NCBI GenBank assembly: GCA_963779485.1 | Contig: CAVZYJ010000018.1 | Coordinates: 186,001 to 250,000, forward strand | DNA length: 64,000 nt | Direction of reading: 5' to 3' | Source of the DNA: CAVVJA01 sp963779485 | GTDB lineage: Bacteria > Actinomycetota > Actinomycetes > Mycobacteriales > Jatrophihabitantaceae | Translations under genes and position numbers: made by a program | The notes under the pieces: model-generated | Told to the model about the DNA's origin: nothing | Database searches by the model: none | Seen by the model: only the letters and a program-made list of their open reading frames with translations | Shown here: positions 16,857-26,335 of the stretch, in pieces | How the letters are laid out: each line of letters starts with the position of its first letter | How positions within the stretch are numbered: position 1 is the stretch's first letter

Positions 16857-17726
16857 ATGTCTGTCATCACTGCCGAGACGACCCCTGGGTTCGCCCGGCG
16901 CACCCGGCCAGTCTCGCGGCCATCGCTGCTGAGCGGCTGGATAGCTCTCACCGGCCGGCGTCTCGCGCTCAGCGCGCATACCCCGCGCGAGGTGCTCGCG
17001 CCACTCGCCACCCCCATCCTGTTCGCGCTGGTGATCGCGCCCGCGCTGGCCAAGATGATCCCCAGCTCGGGTTCGGGCGGCGTCGACTACCGCACGTTCG
17101 TCATCGTCGGCACCGTCGGCCTCCTGATACCGCTGACCTGCACGTTCGCCGGAATCGGGGTCATTGTCGACCGGACGAGCGGTGCCCGGCGCGAACTGCT
17201 CGCCGCCCCGGTGCCTCGCGGGCTCATCGTCGCCGGCAATCTCACCGTCGCGCTGTTGACGAGCGCGCTGCAGGTTGTCGTGTTGATGCTGGCAAGCTGG
17301 GCACGTGGCAGCAGCTTCAACATCACCGCCACGGGTGTTGTCTGGTTCGTTGCTGCGGTGCTTGCCTTCAGCGTGTTCATGTACTCGGTGGCGGAGGTCC
17401 TGGCGAATCGAGTCGCCACGCAGGAGGAGTACGTCGGCCTGACGCCTGTGGTGGCGATCCTGCCGTGGTTCCTGGCCGGATCGCTGTTCCCGATCAGCGC
17501 GCTGCCGGTCGGCCTGGCCGGCATTGCCCGTGCCCTACCGACCACGCACGTGCTCGCCCTGCTGCGTTACGGGATCCTCGATCGCAACGCCAACGGTCTG
17601 CACGACATCTGGGGCTTCACCAGCAACACCGCGGACGCTTCGCTGAGCCTGCTCGTCCTGGCCGCCTGGGCAACTGTCATCACGACTGCGTCGATGCGCA
17701 TCTTCCATCGCGCCGCCGTCAACTGA
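16857..17726 (+). CDS. ABC-2 type permease (DrrB-like)
   Basis: A 289-residue integral membrane protein with six predicted segments (for example TPILFALVIAPALA, TVGLLIPLTCTFAGIGVIV, VWFVAAVLAFSVFMYSVAEV and LVLAAWATVITTASM). The LLAAPVPRG coupling segment precedes a hydrophobic helix, as in DrrB proteins. GGAGG lies 8 nt before ATG 16857. It works with the ATPase just upstream. A second, deleted DrrAB pair survives at 21526-22186. Confidence 0.88.
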   Translation: MSVITAETTPGFARRTRPVSRPSLLSGWIALTGRRLALSAHTPREVLAPLATPILFALVIAPALAKMIPSSGSGGVDYRTFVIVGTVGLLIPLTCTFAGIGVIVDRTSGARRELLAAPVPRGLIVAGNLTVALLTSALQVVVLMLASWARGSSFNITATGVVWFVAAVLAFSVFMYSVAEVLANRVATQEEYVGLTPVVAILPWFLAGSLFPISALPVGLAGIARALPTTHVLALLRYGILDRNANGLHDIWGFTSNTADASLSLLVLAAWATVITTASMRIFHRAAVN

Positions 17727-18003
17727 TCGCGTGCATTTGCATCCCGCGCACGGTTGCCTGCATGGTCGCGGGTACGCAGCCTTACTCAACACTTTCGGAC
17801 GAGCGCCGTCGACTACCACACCGGCGGCAAGCCGTCTCGGACGGTGTCTGTCCTGGCGAAACGAGGGGGCCGGCGCAACCAGTGCGGTCCCGGCAGCGGC
17901 GATCCCCGCCGCACCGTCCAAGCGCCCCAGCCGGCCTAGGTTGGATCGCTGGCGGTCGAGCCGCCAACAGCCCAACTCCAGGAGCTTCGTGACGAGGTCG
18001 TTT
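17727..18003. other. Intergenic gap
   Basis: No supported gene. The frames that run through this region are low-quality and lack ribosome sites. Confidence 0.35.
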
Positions 18004-18243
18004 TCACAGCCGCGGGTCGACCGGATCGTTCGGCTCGATGTAGGTTGTCCTTCCCGGTCGAGTAACGATATCGGTGCGCCGCCGCGACATCAGCAGTACA
18101 ACGCCGAGGATCAACCCAGCAGCTCCGACAATCATGAGGATGACGCCGATCGTCCCGAGATCGACGCCGCTGAGGTTGTCCGTGATGGCCCACTTCAAGA
18201 TCGCGCCGACGGCGATCAGGAAGAGGCTGGCCCCGATAGTCAT
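18004..18243 (-). CDS. DUF6458-type two-helix membrane protein
   Basis: A 79-residue protein with two membrane helices (SLFLIAVGAILKWAI and IGVILMIVGAAGLILGVVLL) linked by SGVDLGT, followed by a basic tail SRRRTDI. This matches the small actinobacterial DUF6458 family. The N-terminus is predicted outside or embedded and the tail cytoplasmic. Function unknown. Confidence 0.82.
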   Translation of the reverse strand: MTIGASLFLIAVGAILKWAITDNLSGVDLGTIGVILMIVGAAGLILGVVLLMSRRRTDIVTRPGRTTYIEPNDPVDPRL

Positions 18244-18690
18244 GATTTCTGGTCCTATCTCAGATTTGCCGTGGCGGACTGCCTACACGTATGCGGACAG
18301 CGTTGCGGTTCTCGCCGCTGTTACATACCCCGGAAGCGATCCATTCTCACAGCTGAGTCGATGTGCCAACGTCGGCTCTCGCGGCCGGTGAGACGCAAGT
18401 AGATGCCATCAGCGGCTCGGCCGTGGCAACTCGCATTTGATCTTCGGATTGACGCCCAGCTAGATGCGGGCTCGGCTGCATGTCCTCCCGGGGCAGCCCG
18501 GTCATCGTCGTGTTCGGGCAGACCGCAGACCGGCCAACTCCAACTCCAGTCGACGTGGCTTGCTCACTCGTTGGGGGTTGTCCGCCACCGGCCGTAGGCG
18601 CATTCGATGACGGCGTGGCCCACCTTGTCTGGCGGCAAGAGCAGATGGGTCCTGTAGAGGTGAGGCGCCGATCTCCTGGACGCCGAGGCG
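18244..18690. other. Intergenic region, possible eroded fragment
   Basis: No complete gene. A short minus-strand stretch around 18556-18680 reads protein-like (LLLPPDKVGHAVIECAYG) but has no start or recognised family. The rest shows no coding signal. Confidence 0.3.
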
Positions 18691-18999
18691 TCAGAACTGA
18701 TCGGGGGATTCGATCGCTTCGCAGACCGTTATCTCTGGTGGCACGCTGGTGTCTCCGCCTACCGCGGTCACGAACTCCTGTAGCGACGGGTCGCCGAAGA
18801 ACTGCTCGAACTGCTCGGCTGATTCCCACTCGTCCACGATCAGTACGTAGCCTTCGCCGATGCCGAATCTATGATGCAGGGCGCCGCTGCCGGCGCGAGC
18901 ACGCTCGCCGATCTGCGCAAACTCTGCGCCCCGTTCGGTCAGCGCGCCGCGGAACTTGTCGGTGTCGCCGTGGACCTTGGCGATGATGATGACACTCAT
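18691..18999 (-). CDS. Dimeric alpha/beta-barrel (ABM-like) protein
   Basis: A 102-residue protein with the ferredoxin-like ABM pattern: the strand MSVIIIAKV, a helix (DKFRGALTERGAEFAQIGERA), the strand HHRFGIGEGYVLIVDEW, and the helix SAEQFEQFFGDPSLQEFVTA. These proteins form dimers and include small monooxygenases, but no catalytic residues can be assigned. GGGAGG lies 8 nt before ATG 18999. It stands alone. Confidence 0.75.
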   Translation of the reverse strand: MSVIIIAKVHGDTDKFRGALTERGAEFAQIGERARAGSGALHHRFGIGEGYVLIVDEWESAEQFEQFFGDPSLQEFVTAVGGDTSVPPEITVCEAIESPDQF

Positions 19000-19251
19000 T
19001 TGCGACCTCCCAGTCGATGTCCTCTTGACATCTATTCGTGGCAGACGCGTGCCCGGATCACTTTGATCTTGCTAGACCGCATCCAGCTGCTCGCAAAGGG
19101 CGCCGCGGGCGGCGTCGAGTGCAAGCCTCACCCGGGGCGCTCTTGCCCCGGTGTTCGCGGCGAGCGCCGAGACCCAAGAGGCGGCCAATAAGAAGGATCA
19201 ACCAACCAACGTCCGCCTAACCGGAGTCTCCGCGGTTTGGCGGGATTGCAA

Positions 19252-19716
19252 CTAGGCACGCAGCAGAACCTCGCTGCCTTCCGGTGGCGTGCCATACGAC
19301 GCCCACAGGCTGTTCAGCGACATCTGGTAGTAGAGGGAGTGCAATCCGAGAATGAAGGCCAGGATCAATCCGATCCACGGATTGCATTGATCCGGTGATG
19401 CGCCAGCGACCTGGGCCCGCCGGATGCGATCGCCCGTGTTCCAGACTGAAACATATGGCGGAACCAGGATGAGGGCTCCAGGAAAGAGGGCAAGAACTGC
19501 GACACCAGGATCGACTTCGATGCGTTGGTCGAAGTCCCGGACCTCTCTGTTGATCTTGTACCACCACACGAAATGATAGATGCCAAGCGTAATGAGCGGC
19601 CACACGAGCCAAACCAGGAATGGATTGCGAGGTTTACCGATCGAGCCAACCCCGGCCGAGTCTGGCGGGGATGGCCCTCCCGCCGGTGTCGGCGGATAAG
19701 TCGGTGACATGGACAT
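19252..19716 (-). CDS. DUF4234-type membrane protein
   Basis: A 154-residue protein. A Pro/Gly-rich N-terminus (YPPTPAGGPSPPDSAG) is followed by three or four membrane helices. The signature NPFLVWLVWPLITLGIYHFVW, then YKINREVRDF, matches the DUF4234 family, and the C-terminal NSLWASYG is also typical. Role unknown. Confidence 0.82.
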   Translation of the reverse strand: MSMSPTYPPTPAGGPSPPDSAGVGSIGKPRNPFLVWLVWPLITLGIYHFVWWYKINREVRDFDQRIEVDPGVAVLALFPGALILVPPYVSVWNTGDRIRRAQVAGASPDQCNPWIGLILAFILGLHSLYYQMSLNSLWASYGTPPEGSEVLLRA

Positions 19717-19924
19717 CTCTTATTCCCCCATATACGAATGAAGACCGCGTTCGCCCTTGTGGACCGACTTAGTCTGGCATGCGCCCCCCATACTCGCGAC
19801 GTCTTTCGGCGCGCCTTGGGTAAACGGGTGATTGCGGATTCAGCGGGTTGGACGTGCGCCGAACCCCAATGCGATGGCCGTCCCACCGGGAGAGCCACGA
19901 TCGGCGCGACTCGGCGGGCTCCGG

Positions 19925-20138
19925 CGAGGTAGGCAGCGACGATGTAGGTGGCGTGGCGGTCGAGGGAGATTCGTCCGCCGTCGTAGCGCGTGGTAGTGCG
20001 CGGGTCGGCGTGCGAGGTGGCTTCTTGTACGTCGCGCCGTGCCACGCCGATGTCGGGTGCGGCGATGATGAACGGGTGCCGCAGGGTGCGCGGGCCGATC
20101 TTCTTGTCCAGCCCAGTCGGCTGCGACCAGCAATGCAC
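19925..20138 (-). pseudogene. Tyrosine recombinase C-terminal relic
   Basis: About 70 codons read KKIGPRTLRHPFIIAA, DVQEATSHADPRTTTRYD and RHATYIVAAYLAGA. These are box II of a phage-type integrase: the RxxH pair (R in TLRH), the second His and the catalytic Tyr in TTTRYD. The N-terminal core-binding and SAM-like domains are absent, and upstream sequence shows only shifted frames. It is the end of a former integrase, so a mobile element once inserted nearby. Confidence 0.75.
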
Positions 20139-20305
20139 CGACTTCGTTGCCGTCGCCGGGCTCGACCGCGAGCCGCCGCATGCCGGTCACTCCCGTGGGA
20201 AGCGGTACTCAACTGGCGGCGACTCACGAACTCCTGACGTCCGCACAGAACTTTGTGTTCACGATGTCCGGAGAATGTGTTCAAGCTGACCCCAACGGGC
20301 AGGGA

Positions 20306-20643
20306 TCACGAATCGGGAGAGCCGCCGGAACGAATAGCGCTGGCAAGGGTAGTAGCCAACTGCCGTCCCCACGTTCGCGCGCGATCCGCTTCGCCTGGCA
20401 AGAGCCTATTATCCTCGTCACCAAGAAGCTCTCCGGTTTGGTCAGCATGGTCACGCCGTGACGACGAAGCTCCCGCGTGATACCGCGGGAGGCCCGACCG
20501 GACACGACTGCTGGGGCCTTGAGCCGGGTATCGAACACCGCAGCATGGACATGCAAACGTCCGAGCGAGGCAAGCCATTCGCGCAGGCCGGGCGTTTTGC
20601 GGGTGTTGCCGTACATGGATTCGTACGCCACAACAGCGTGCAT
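20306..20643 (-). pseudogene. Flavodoxin-family protein, internally deleted and frameshifted
   Basis: From ATG 20643 (AAAGG upstream) the protein begins MHAVVAYESMYGNTR, the FMN-phosphate loop of flavodoxin-like proteins, and then jumps directly to GLREWLASL, normally about 75-90 residues later. The tail continues AAVFDTRLKAP, then KPESFLVT, and shifts frame: GEADRARTWGRQLA appears in another phase near 20306-20400. Both ends are recognisable while the middle is gone. Confidence 0.7.
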
Positions 20644-20839
20644 CTCGACACCTTTCTCTCGTTCACCTGTCAATGTGGCGGGTATCGGAGGGCAGGACCA
20701 GAGGCGAATGTCATCTCCAAAGGTCCCGATGGCCCTTCGAGGCGCCTGCGCATTCGCAGGGTGAAGCGTTGAGCACATGAGGCTGGCGGGAGCGGCGCAG
20801 ACGGTCTGCAAGCCGATCCTCCTACGAGTCGCCGCTGCT

Positions 20840-21319
20840 TCAGAGCTCTGGGCGTACGGCACTGCCCGTAGATCCCCGACTGGCCACATCCGCTCCGGCC
20901 GCTTCGGGTTCGAAAAATAGCGCCATGAGATCGGGCGGCCAATCCGTGGCACGATTGGTTTCCTTGTCGACATGGGCAACGATCATGAGGCAGCGGGAGA
21001 TGTTTCTTCCGGTTGAGTCGACCATGCTGCACTCGACGAGCGCATCGGGTCCGCGGAACTCGCGCACAAAGGACGTCATAGTGATCTCTTGATCGCCTCG
21101 AGCGGGCCGTATGAAGTCGATTTCCATTCTCCGGACCCAGACCATGAACGGCAAAGTCCCCAGCGTCGTCAGATCCCAACCGACGTAGGTTCGCAGACCT
21201 TCCATCCGATGATCGACATAGTAGGTCGCGTAAATCCCGGTACTCACGTGATTGTAGGGATCGATCTCGGAAAACCTGATCCGGTGCATGCTCTTGTAGA
21301 CGATCGGTGCCTTGGACAT
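20840..21319 (-). CDS. Hotdog-fold acyl-CoA thioesterase
   Basis: A 159-residue 4HBT-type protein. The signature RFSEIDPYNHVSTGIYATYY contains the catalytic Asp and the hotdog helix start. MVWVRRMEIDFIRPARGDQEI and VECSMVDSTGRNISRCLMIV follow the family order. The nucleotide context offers no partner; downstream lies the dead flavodoxin gene. It probably hydrolyses acyl-CoA or aroyl-CoA thioesters. Confidence 0.8.
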   Translation of the reverse strand: MSKAPIVYKSMHRIRFSEIDPYNHVSTGIYATYYVDHRMEGLRTYVGWDLTTLGTLPFMVWVRRMEIDFIRPARGDQEITMTSFVREFRGPDALVECSMVDSTGRNISRCLMIVAHVDKETNRATDWPPDLMALFFEPEAAGADVASRGSTGSAVRPEL

Positions 21320-21525
21320 TCAGCTCCCCCTTCGGTTGCCACCATACGTACTCGATCGACCGGAAGCCGCCCTGATTTCGTTCCGGTTGAGGTCGAGGTC
21401 CCCGACCCGGTAGGAGCCGGCCTGGGCGGCGGGTGGCTTGGTGGTCATGGAATTCCCTTCGGACTTGGGTGAATCTATTCGCCAACGCAGCATGCGACCG
21501 GCGGTCCGCGGAGAGGCGGTTTCGG

Positions 21526-22186
21526 CTAACTCATCCGTCGGTAGCGCCAGACCGAGAGCGGCACGAGGAACGCGACGATTCCCACGGACCACGCGAGCGC
21601 GCCCCAGAGCGAATCCGGCACACCGCCGGTGAGCGCGAGCGCTCGGTGCGACTTCGAGGATCGAGACCCGTCGTGGGCTCGTCGAGGAAGAGCACGCGCG
21701 GCTTCGTAAGCAGGCTGGACGCCAAGTCGAGTCGCCGCCGCATGCCGCCCGAGTAGGTCTTCGCGGATCTGTCGGCGGCGTCGGCGAGCTCGAAGCGCTC
21801 GAGCAGCTCCGACGCGCGCTGGCGCGCCTCCTCGCGGGAGAGCCGGAACAAGCGCCCGAACATCTCGAGGTTCTCGCGGCCCGTCAGTAGCTCGTCGACC
21901 GCCGCGAACTGACCCGTCAGGGCAAGCAGCTCACGCACTCTCGACGACTCGGCGACGACGTCGTGACCGGGCAGCTCGGCCCGTCCCGCGTCCGGCTCGA
22001 GCAGCGCCGCCAGGATGCGGACGAGCGTCGTCTTGCCGGCGCCGTTCGGGCCGAGCAGGCCGAAGACCATGCCATCCGGAACCTCCAGGTCGACCCGGCC
22101 AGGGCCGTCGTCGACCCGAATCGCTTGACCACGCCCCCGACGCGGACTGCGGGCGGCTGGCTGCGCCGCCAACCCATCGATGTCAT
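21526..22186 (-). pseudogene. DrrAB deletion scar: ATPase fused to permease C-terminus
   Basis: The minus strand encodes an ABC ATPase N-terminus (AVRVGGVVKRFGSTTALAG), with a one-base shift near 22095 before VDLEVPDGMVFGLLGPNG. It then has an intact Walker A (GPNGAGKTT), LTGQFAAVDELLTGRENLEM, YSGGMRRRLDLA and LFLDEPTTGLDPRS. Immediately after Walker B the sequence becomes the C-terminal end of an ABC-2 permease (ALTGGVPDSLWGALAWSV, FLVPLSVWRYRRMS, TAG at 21526-21528) in another phase. The ATPase C-terminus and most of the permease have been deleted. Confidence 0.75.
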
Positions 22187-22898
22187 GCTGCGACCATGTC
22201 ACGCCGGTCGCGGTGACGCGGCAAGTAGGCGGCGACGACCGAGCACGCGCCGGCAACGAGATCGGCGACCTCGCATGACGTCGTCCTGGCTTGCCATCAG
22301 GGGTGCACTTGGGAGCCGTGGCCGAAGCAGGTTCCGCTCGACCCGGCCGACGTAATAGCCCTGCTCCTTGCGCGCAGGGCCGGCGCATAGGTCGGGTAGA
22401 GACCCGGTGTCAGTTACGCTCGTCAGCTTCCGCGTCTCCAGGTCCGCGCTGCTGCTGGCGCGTCACGTATTTGCCCGCGAGTGCTGCCGCAAGCAGCAGG
22501 GCCGAGTGGGTTGGATCTTCGCCGGGACGGCTAGCCGGAAGGCGCCGGCTGAGCCTCCTCCCACGACGACTACGTCGGCGCGACCGGCGGGGTGATGTCC
22601 CATCGCCAGATTCCGGTGATCGTGCCTCGGTCATGACTAGGTGATTCTTGGATTCGAACGGCCCCGCAGCCGCGCCAAGATGAGGCCGTGCCTCCGAGGA
22701 GTGAATTAGCTATGGGCGGGCGTGCCGCACACCGAAGACACCGGACCAAGGACGTCGTGAAGATCGCGTTGGTCAGATGCCTCACTCGCGTGCCCGGCCG
22801 GCGGTGTCACATCGACCCGGTTCAGGCGCTGGTCGAACGATCGTCCGACGACCTAACCTGATCGAAGCACTCGACCGTGACGCAACCGGCGTAGCGAC
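22187..22898. other. Gene-poor stretch
   Basis: No supported gene. Frames here are short, Arg-rich and without ribosome sites. It may hold the lost promoter regions of the two flanking pseudogenes. Confidence 0.35.
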
Positions 22899-25686
22899 AT
22901 GACCAGCTTGGCGGCGACGCAGCTCGGTGAGGACCTGGAGCACCTGATCTCAGGAGACGTTTTGGTGGCCCGCCGCCTAGCTCGACCGGGAAGACCTCCT
23001 CCAGAGGCTGGATCGCGCTGTGACCAAGCGCGTGACGGTCATCTCGGCGCCGCCGGGGAGCGGGAAGACCTCGCTGTTGCGTGCGTGGTCTGACCGCTCC
23101 AGCCAGAATCGTCGGGTCGCCTTCGTGTCCGTGCCGCGCGACCAGCAGGATGCCCAGCAATTCTGGCTCGCGGTGCTGGACGCCATCCACCGATCGGCCG
23201 CCGCCGCTGATTCCCGAACCCGAACAACTCTCCTCGGGTTGGATGGCGACGCGATGGTCGACACGATCGTCTCGGAACTCGCGGAGCAGGCGAAGGGTCG
23301 TCGTGCTGATCATCGACGATGTCCACGAGCTCACCTCAGCTGCCGCACTCACCCAGCTCGAGCATTTGCTCGCGATTTTGCCGAGTTCTGCGCGCGTGGT
23401 GTTGTCGTCTCGCCGGGATCCGTCGATCAGGCTGCACCAGCTGAGGCTGGCCGACGAGGTCGCGGAGATCCGGGCCGACGATCTGCGGTTCACGGAGCGC
23501 GAGACGCGCGAACTGCTTGCCGCGTCCGGGATCAGTTTGTCCGATTCCGGCGCGGCCGCGTTATACCAGCGCACGGAAGGTTGGGCGGCTGGGCTGCGCC
23601 TGGCGGTGATCTCGCTCAGCGGTCACCCGGATCCGGACCGTCTGGTGGCTGAGTTCTCCGGCACCGACAGGGCGATCGGCGAGTACTTGATGGCCGAGAT
23701 GCTCGAGCGCCAACCGAGCGAGGTCCAGACCATGCTCCTGCGAACCTCGCTGGTCGACCGGTTGAACGGCGAACTCGCGGACCTGCTGGCCGGCCGGCCG
23801 GGCGCGGAGCAGATGCTCCTGGCACTGGAGGACGCCAACGCGTTCGTCGTGTCGCTCGACGCTCAGCGCACCTGGTTTCGCTACCACCACCTTCTGGCGG
23901 ATTTCCTGCGCCTGGAGCTCCGCCGAAGGTTGGCCGATGAGGTTCCCGACCTCCACCGACGGGCCGCACAGTGGTTCGCTGACCACGGGGAGGTCGTCGA
24001 GGCGGTGCGACACACACTCGCGGCCGGCGACTGGCCCGGTGCGGCCCGGATACTCGCGGACCACCTGTTCAGTTTGACGCTCGACGGGCAGGAGGGAACC
24101 GTAGCCGCGCTGCTGCGATCGTTCCCTGCGGGCGCGTCAGCCGATCATCCCGAGCTGGCTTTGGCCCACGCGGCAGTTCAGCTGGCGCACGGGCGGTTGG
24201 AGGAGGCGGCTGCCCAGCTGGGCCTGGCCGAGTCCCACGTCCAGAACGCCCCGCCCGCCCGCCGCCGCCTCGCGGTGGCGATCGCGTCCCTGCGGTTGGC
24301 GCTCGCACGGCGCAGTGGTCAGTTCACGGAAGTAATCGACCAAGTGAACCTGCTTGATGCGTCGATCGCAGAGGGATCGAACGAACCGATCGCGATGAGC
24401 AGTGAGCTGCGTGCGGTCGCGTTGATGAATCTCGGGATCGTCGAGACGTGGTCTGGGCGATTCGACGACGCCGAGCGACACCTTTCCGAGGGAGCAATGC
24501 TTGCCCACGCGGTCGGCCGACCGTACGTAGAGCTCGCGTGTCGCGCGCATCAAGGGTTCCCGTCAACATTCGTTTCCCTCGACACCGCACGGGAACGGGC
24601 TCGTCAGGCAGTGGCCCTGGCGGAACGCCACGGCTGGGACGATCGGCCGATACTCGCGCCCGCACTTGGCGCGGTTGCCGGCACGGCGATCTGGGTGGGC
24701 GAGTTCGACGAGGGAGAGCGCTGGCTCCACCGGGCCTGGGAGGTCGCCGATCCACAGATTGACCCGGCCGCCGCGGTGCTTGTGCACATGGTGACGGGCA
24801 TGCTGCACGCCGGTCGCGGACAGCATCAATCGGCGCTCGAAGCGTTCGCGGCGGCAGCGCATGCGCAGTCGCTACTCACCGGTGTGTACGCTCTCGCATC
24901 CCCGATTGTCGGATGGCTCGCGGCCACGCAGGCTCGCCTTGGGAGGCCAGACGAGGCGCGCGCTTCGCTCACCGGATTCTTCGCCGAATACGGGCGGAGG
25001 CTCGGCACTTACCAACGCGCGTGCGAGTGATCTTCCTGGCGGAGGGAGACCCTGCCACGGCAGTGGATGCACTCGGAGATGCTCAGAACATCGCGCGTGC
25101 GGTGATCTTCCTGGCGGAGGGAGACCCTGCCACGGCAGTGGATGTGCTCGGAGATGTTCAGGACATGACACCCCCGGTGGGCTCTGCGTTCCCTCCGTTC
25201 GGGCTCGTTGAAGCGCATGTGCTCGCCGGCATCGCGTTCCTGCGCCTGGGGGATCGAAACGCCGCCGCCACCGCAGTCGAGGCAGCGCTCGCGGCGGCTG
25301 AGCGAGACCGGCTGATCTTGCCGTTTGCGATGAGCGACGCCGCGGAGCTACTCGACGCGCAACCGCATCACCAAACGGCACATGGCGCTCTTCTCACCGA
25401 GATCGTCGACCGGCTGCGAGGCGAACCGCCGGCGAGCACCGACCGAGAGGACCTATGGCAGCCGGAGGAGCTCAGCCCGATGGAGCTCCGCGTGCTGCGA
25501 TATCTGCCGACAAACCTGACTCGGCAAGAGATCGCGAGCGAGCTCCACCGCTCCGTCAACACGGTTAACACGCACATCCGCAACGTCTACTCCAAGCTCG
25601 GTGCGGGTGATCGCTCTACCGCCGTTCAACGCGCACGCGAGCTGCGGCTCCTCTCATCCCGGCTCGCGCGAACATCGCCGAGCTAG
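22899..25686 (+). pseudogene. LuxR-family MalT-like (LAL) regulator with multiple frameshifts
   Basis: A large ATPase-HTH regulator spread over three frames. HLISGDVLVARRL leads into DREDLLQRLDRAV after a shift near 22980. The P-loop SAPPGSGKTSLL is at about 23045, and a shift near 23295 precedes VVVLIIDDVHEL (Walker B). A long intact middle runs to 25030 (TPR-like repeats). A shift and stop at 25028 precede the last part, ending with the LuxR HTH (LSPMELRVLRYL, LTRQEIASELHRSVNTVNTH, VYSKLGAGDRSTAV). Family members are ATP-dependent activators of about 850-950 residues. A 75-bp duplication lies at the last break. Almost certainly inactive as one polypeptide. Confidence 0.78.
25027..25176 (+). 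repeat. 75-bp tandem duplication inside the LuxR regulator
   Basis: Two adjacent 75-bp units (25027-25101 and 25102-25176) both start GTGATCTTCCTGGCGGAGGG. The first 43 bases are identical, and the ends have diverged. Each unit encodes VIFLAEGDPATAVD plus a variable tail. Relatives have one copy of this segment, so this is a recent in-frame duplication next to the frameshift at 25020-25030. Confidence 0.8.
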
Positions 25687-25771
25687 CGCCGGCACACGCA
25701 ATCACCACATTCCGGCGACGCTGGCTCACCAGGTCGGGCGGCACGATGCTCACGTGGCCACACCGCCGGGC

Positions 25772-25999
25772 ATGTACACGATCTGGATAAAGGGCCGGCT
25801 CGGAGCTACAGCCCTGTCCGCCTTCCCCACGATGACCTGTGAGCTGAAGGGCAGCGAAACCGTGCTCACCGGCTTGCTTCAAGATCAGTCCGCGGTGTAC
25901 GGCGTCATTGCGCAGATCGAAGCACTCGGCCTCGAACTGATCGAACTACGCCAAGTCCGAGCGACACCGAAATCGCCTATCCCGGGGCGACGATCGTGA
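25772..25999 (+). CDS. Small conserved protein downstream of the LuxR regulator
   Basis: A 75-residue protein from ATG 25772: MYTIWIKGRLGATALSAF, LTGLLQDQSAVYGVIAQIEA and LGLELIELRQV. This beta-alpha layout is common in short actinobacterial proteins placed next to LAL regulators, but I know no assigned function. GTG 25754 is an alternative start. A decayed copy of its C-terminus lies at about 26165-26250. Confidence 0.6.
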   Translation: MYTIWIKGRLGATALSAFPTMTCELKGSETVLTGLLQDQSAVYGVIAQIEALGLELIELRQVRATPKSPIPGRRS

Positions 26000-26069
26000 C
26001 CAAGCGATGGTCTATGGCGATGCAACTCGCCGATCCAGGGCGTTGACCACCTCGACACAGCGGTACTAC

Positions 26070-26260
26070 GGACCGGACGCCGTCAACACTCAGCATCCAC
26101 AACGTCGATGCCAAGCTCGGTATGCGTGATCGCTCTGCCGCCGTTCAACGCGCTGGATGAACGTCGCGTGGCCGCATCACCGTCCTTGCACAGGTCGAAG
26201 CGCTCGGCTTCGAGCTACTCGAACTCCGCCAGGTCAGGTCGTTAACGGTCGTCGCGTAAC
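26070..26260 (+). pseudogene. Relic copy of the LuxR HTH end and the small protein
   Basis: About 90 bp (from GCCGTCAACACTC to CAACGCGCTGG) mirror the last helix-turn-helix codons of the upstream regulator (VNTLSIHNVDAKLG, RDRSAAVQRA). After a short gap, VLAQVEALGFELLELRQVRS mirrors the end of the small protein at 25772-25999. Two neighbouring genes thus survive as fused fragments in the same order, which indicates an ancient tandem duplication followed by deletion. Confidence 0.65.
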
Positions 26261-26335
26261 GCCCGGAACCTGTGGCGTGGGAATCACCATCATCCGGCGA
26301 GGAGAGCTCACCTGGGTCAAGGCGATCGTGTGCTG

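Noticed and set aside
20280..20310. Possible tRNA 3'-end att site (GACCCCAACGGG)
   Set aside because: Only a dozen bases fit; there is no T-loop and no second copy near the integrase relic.
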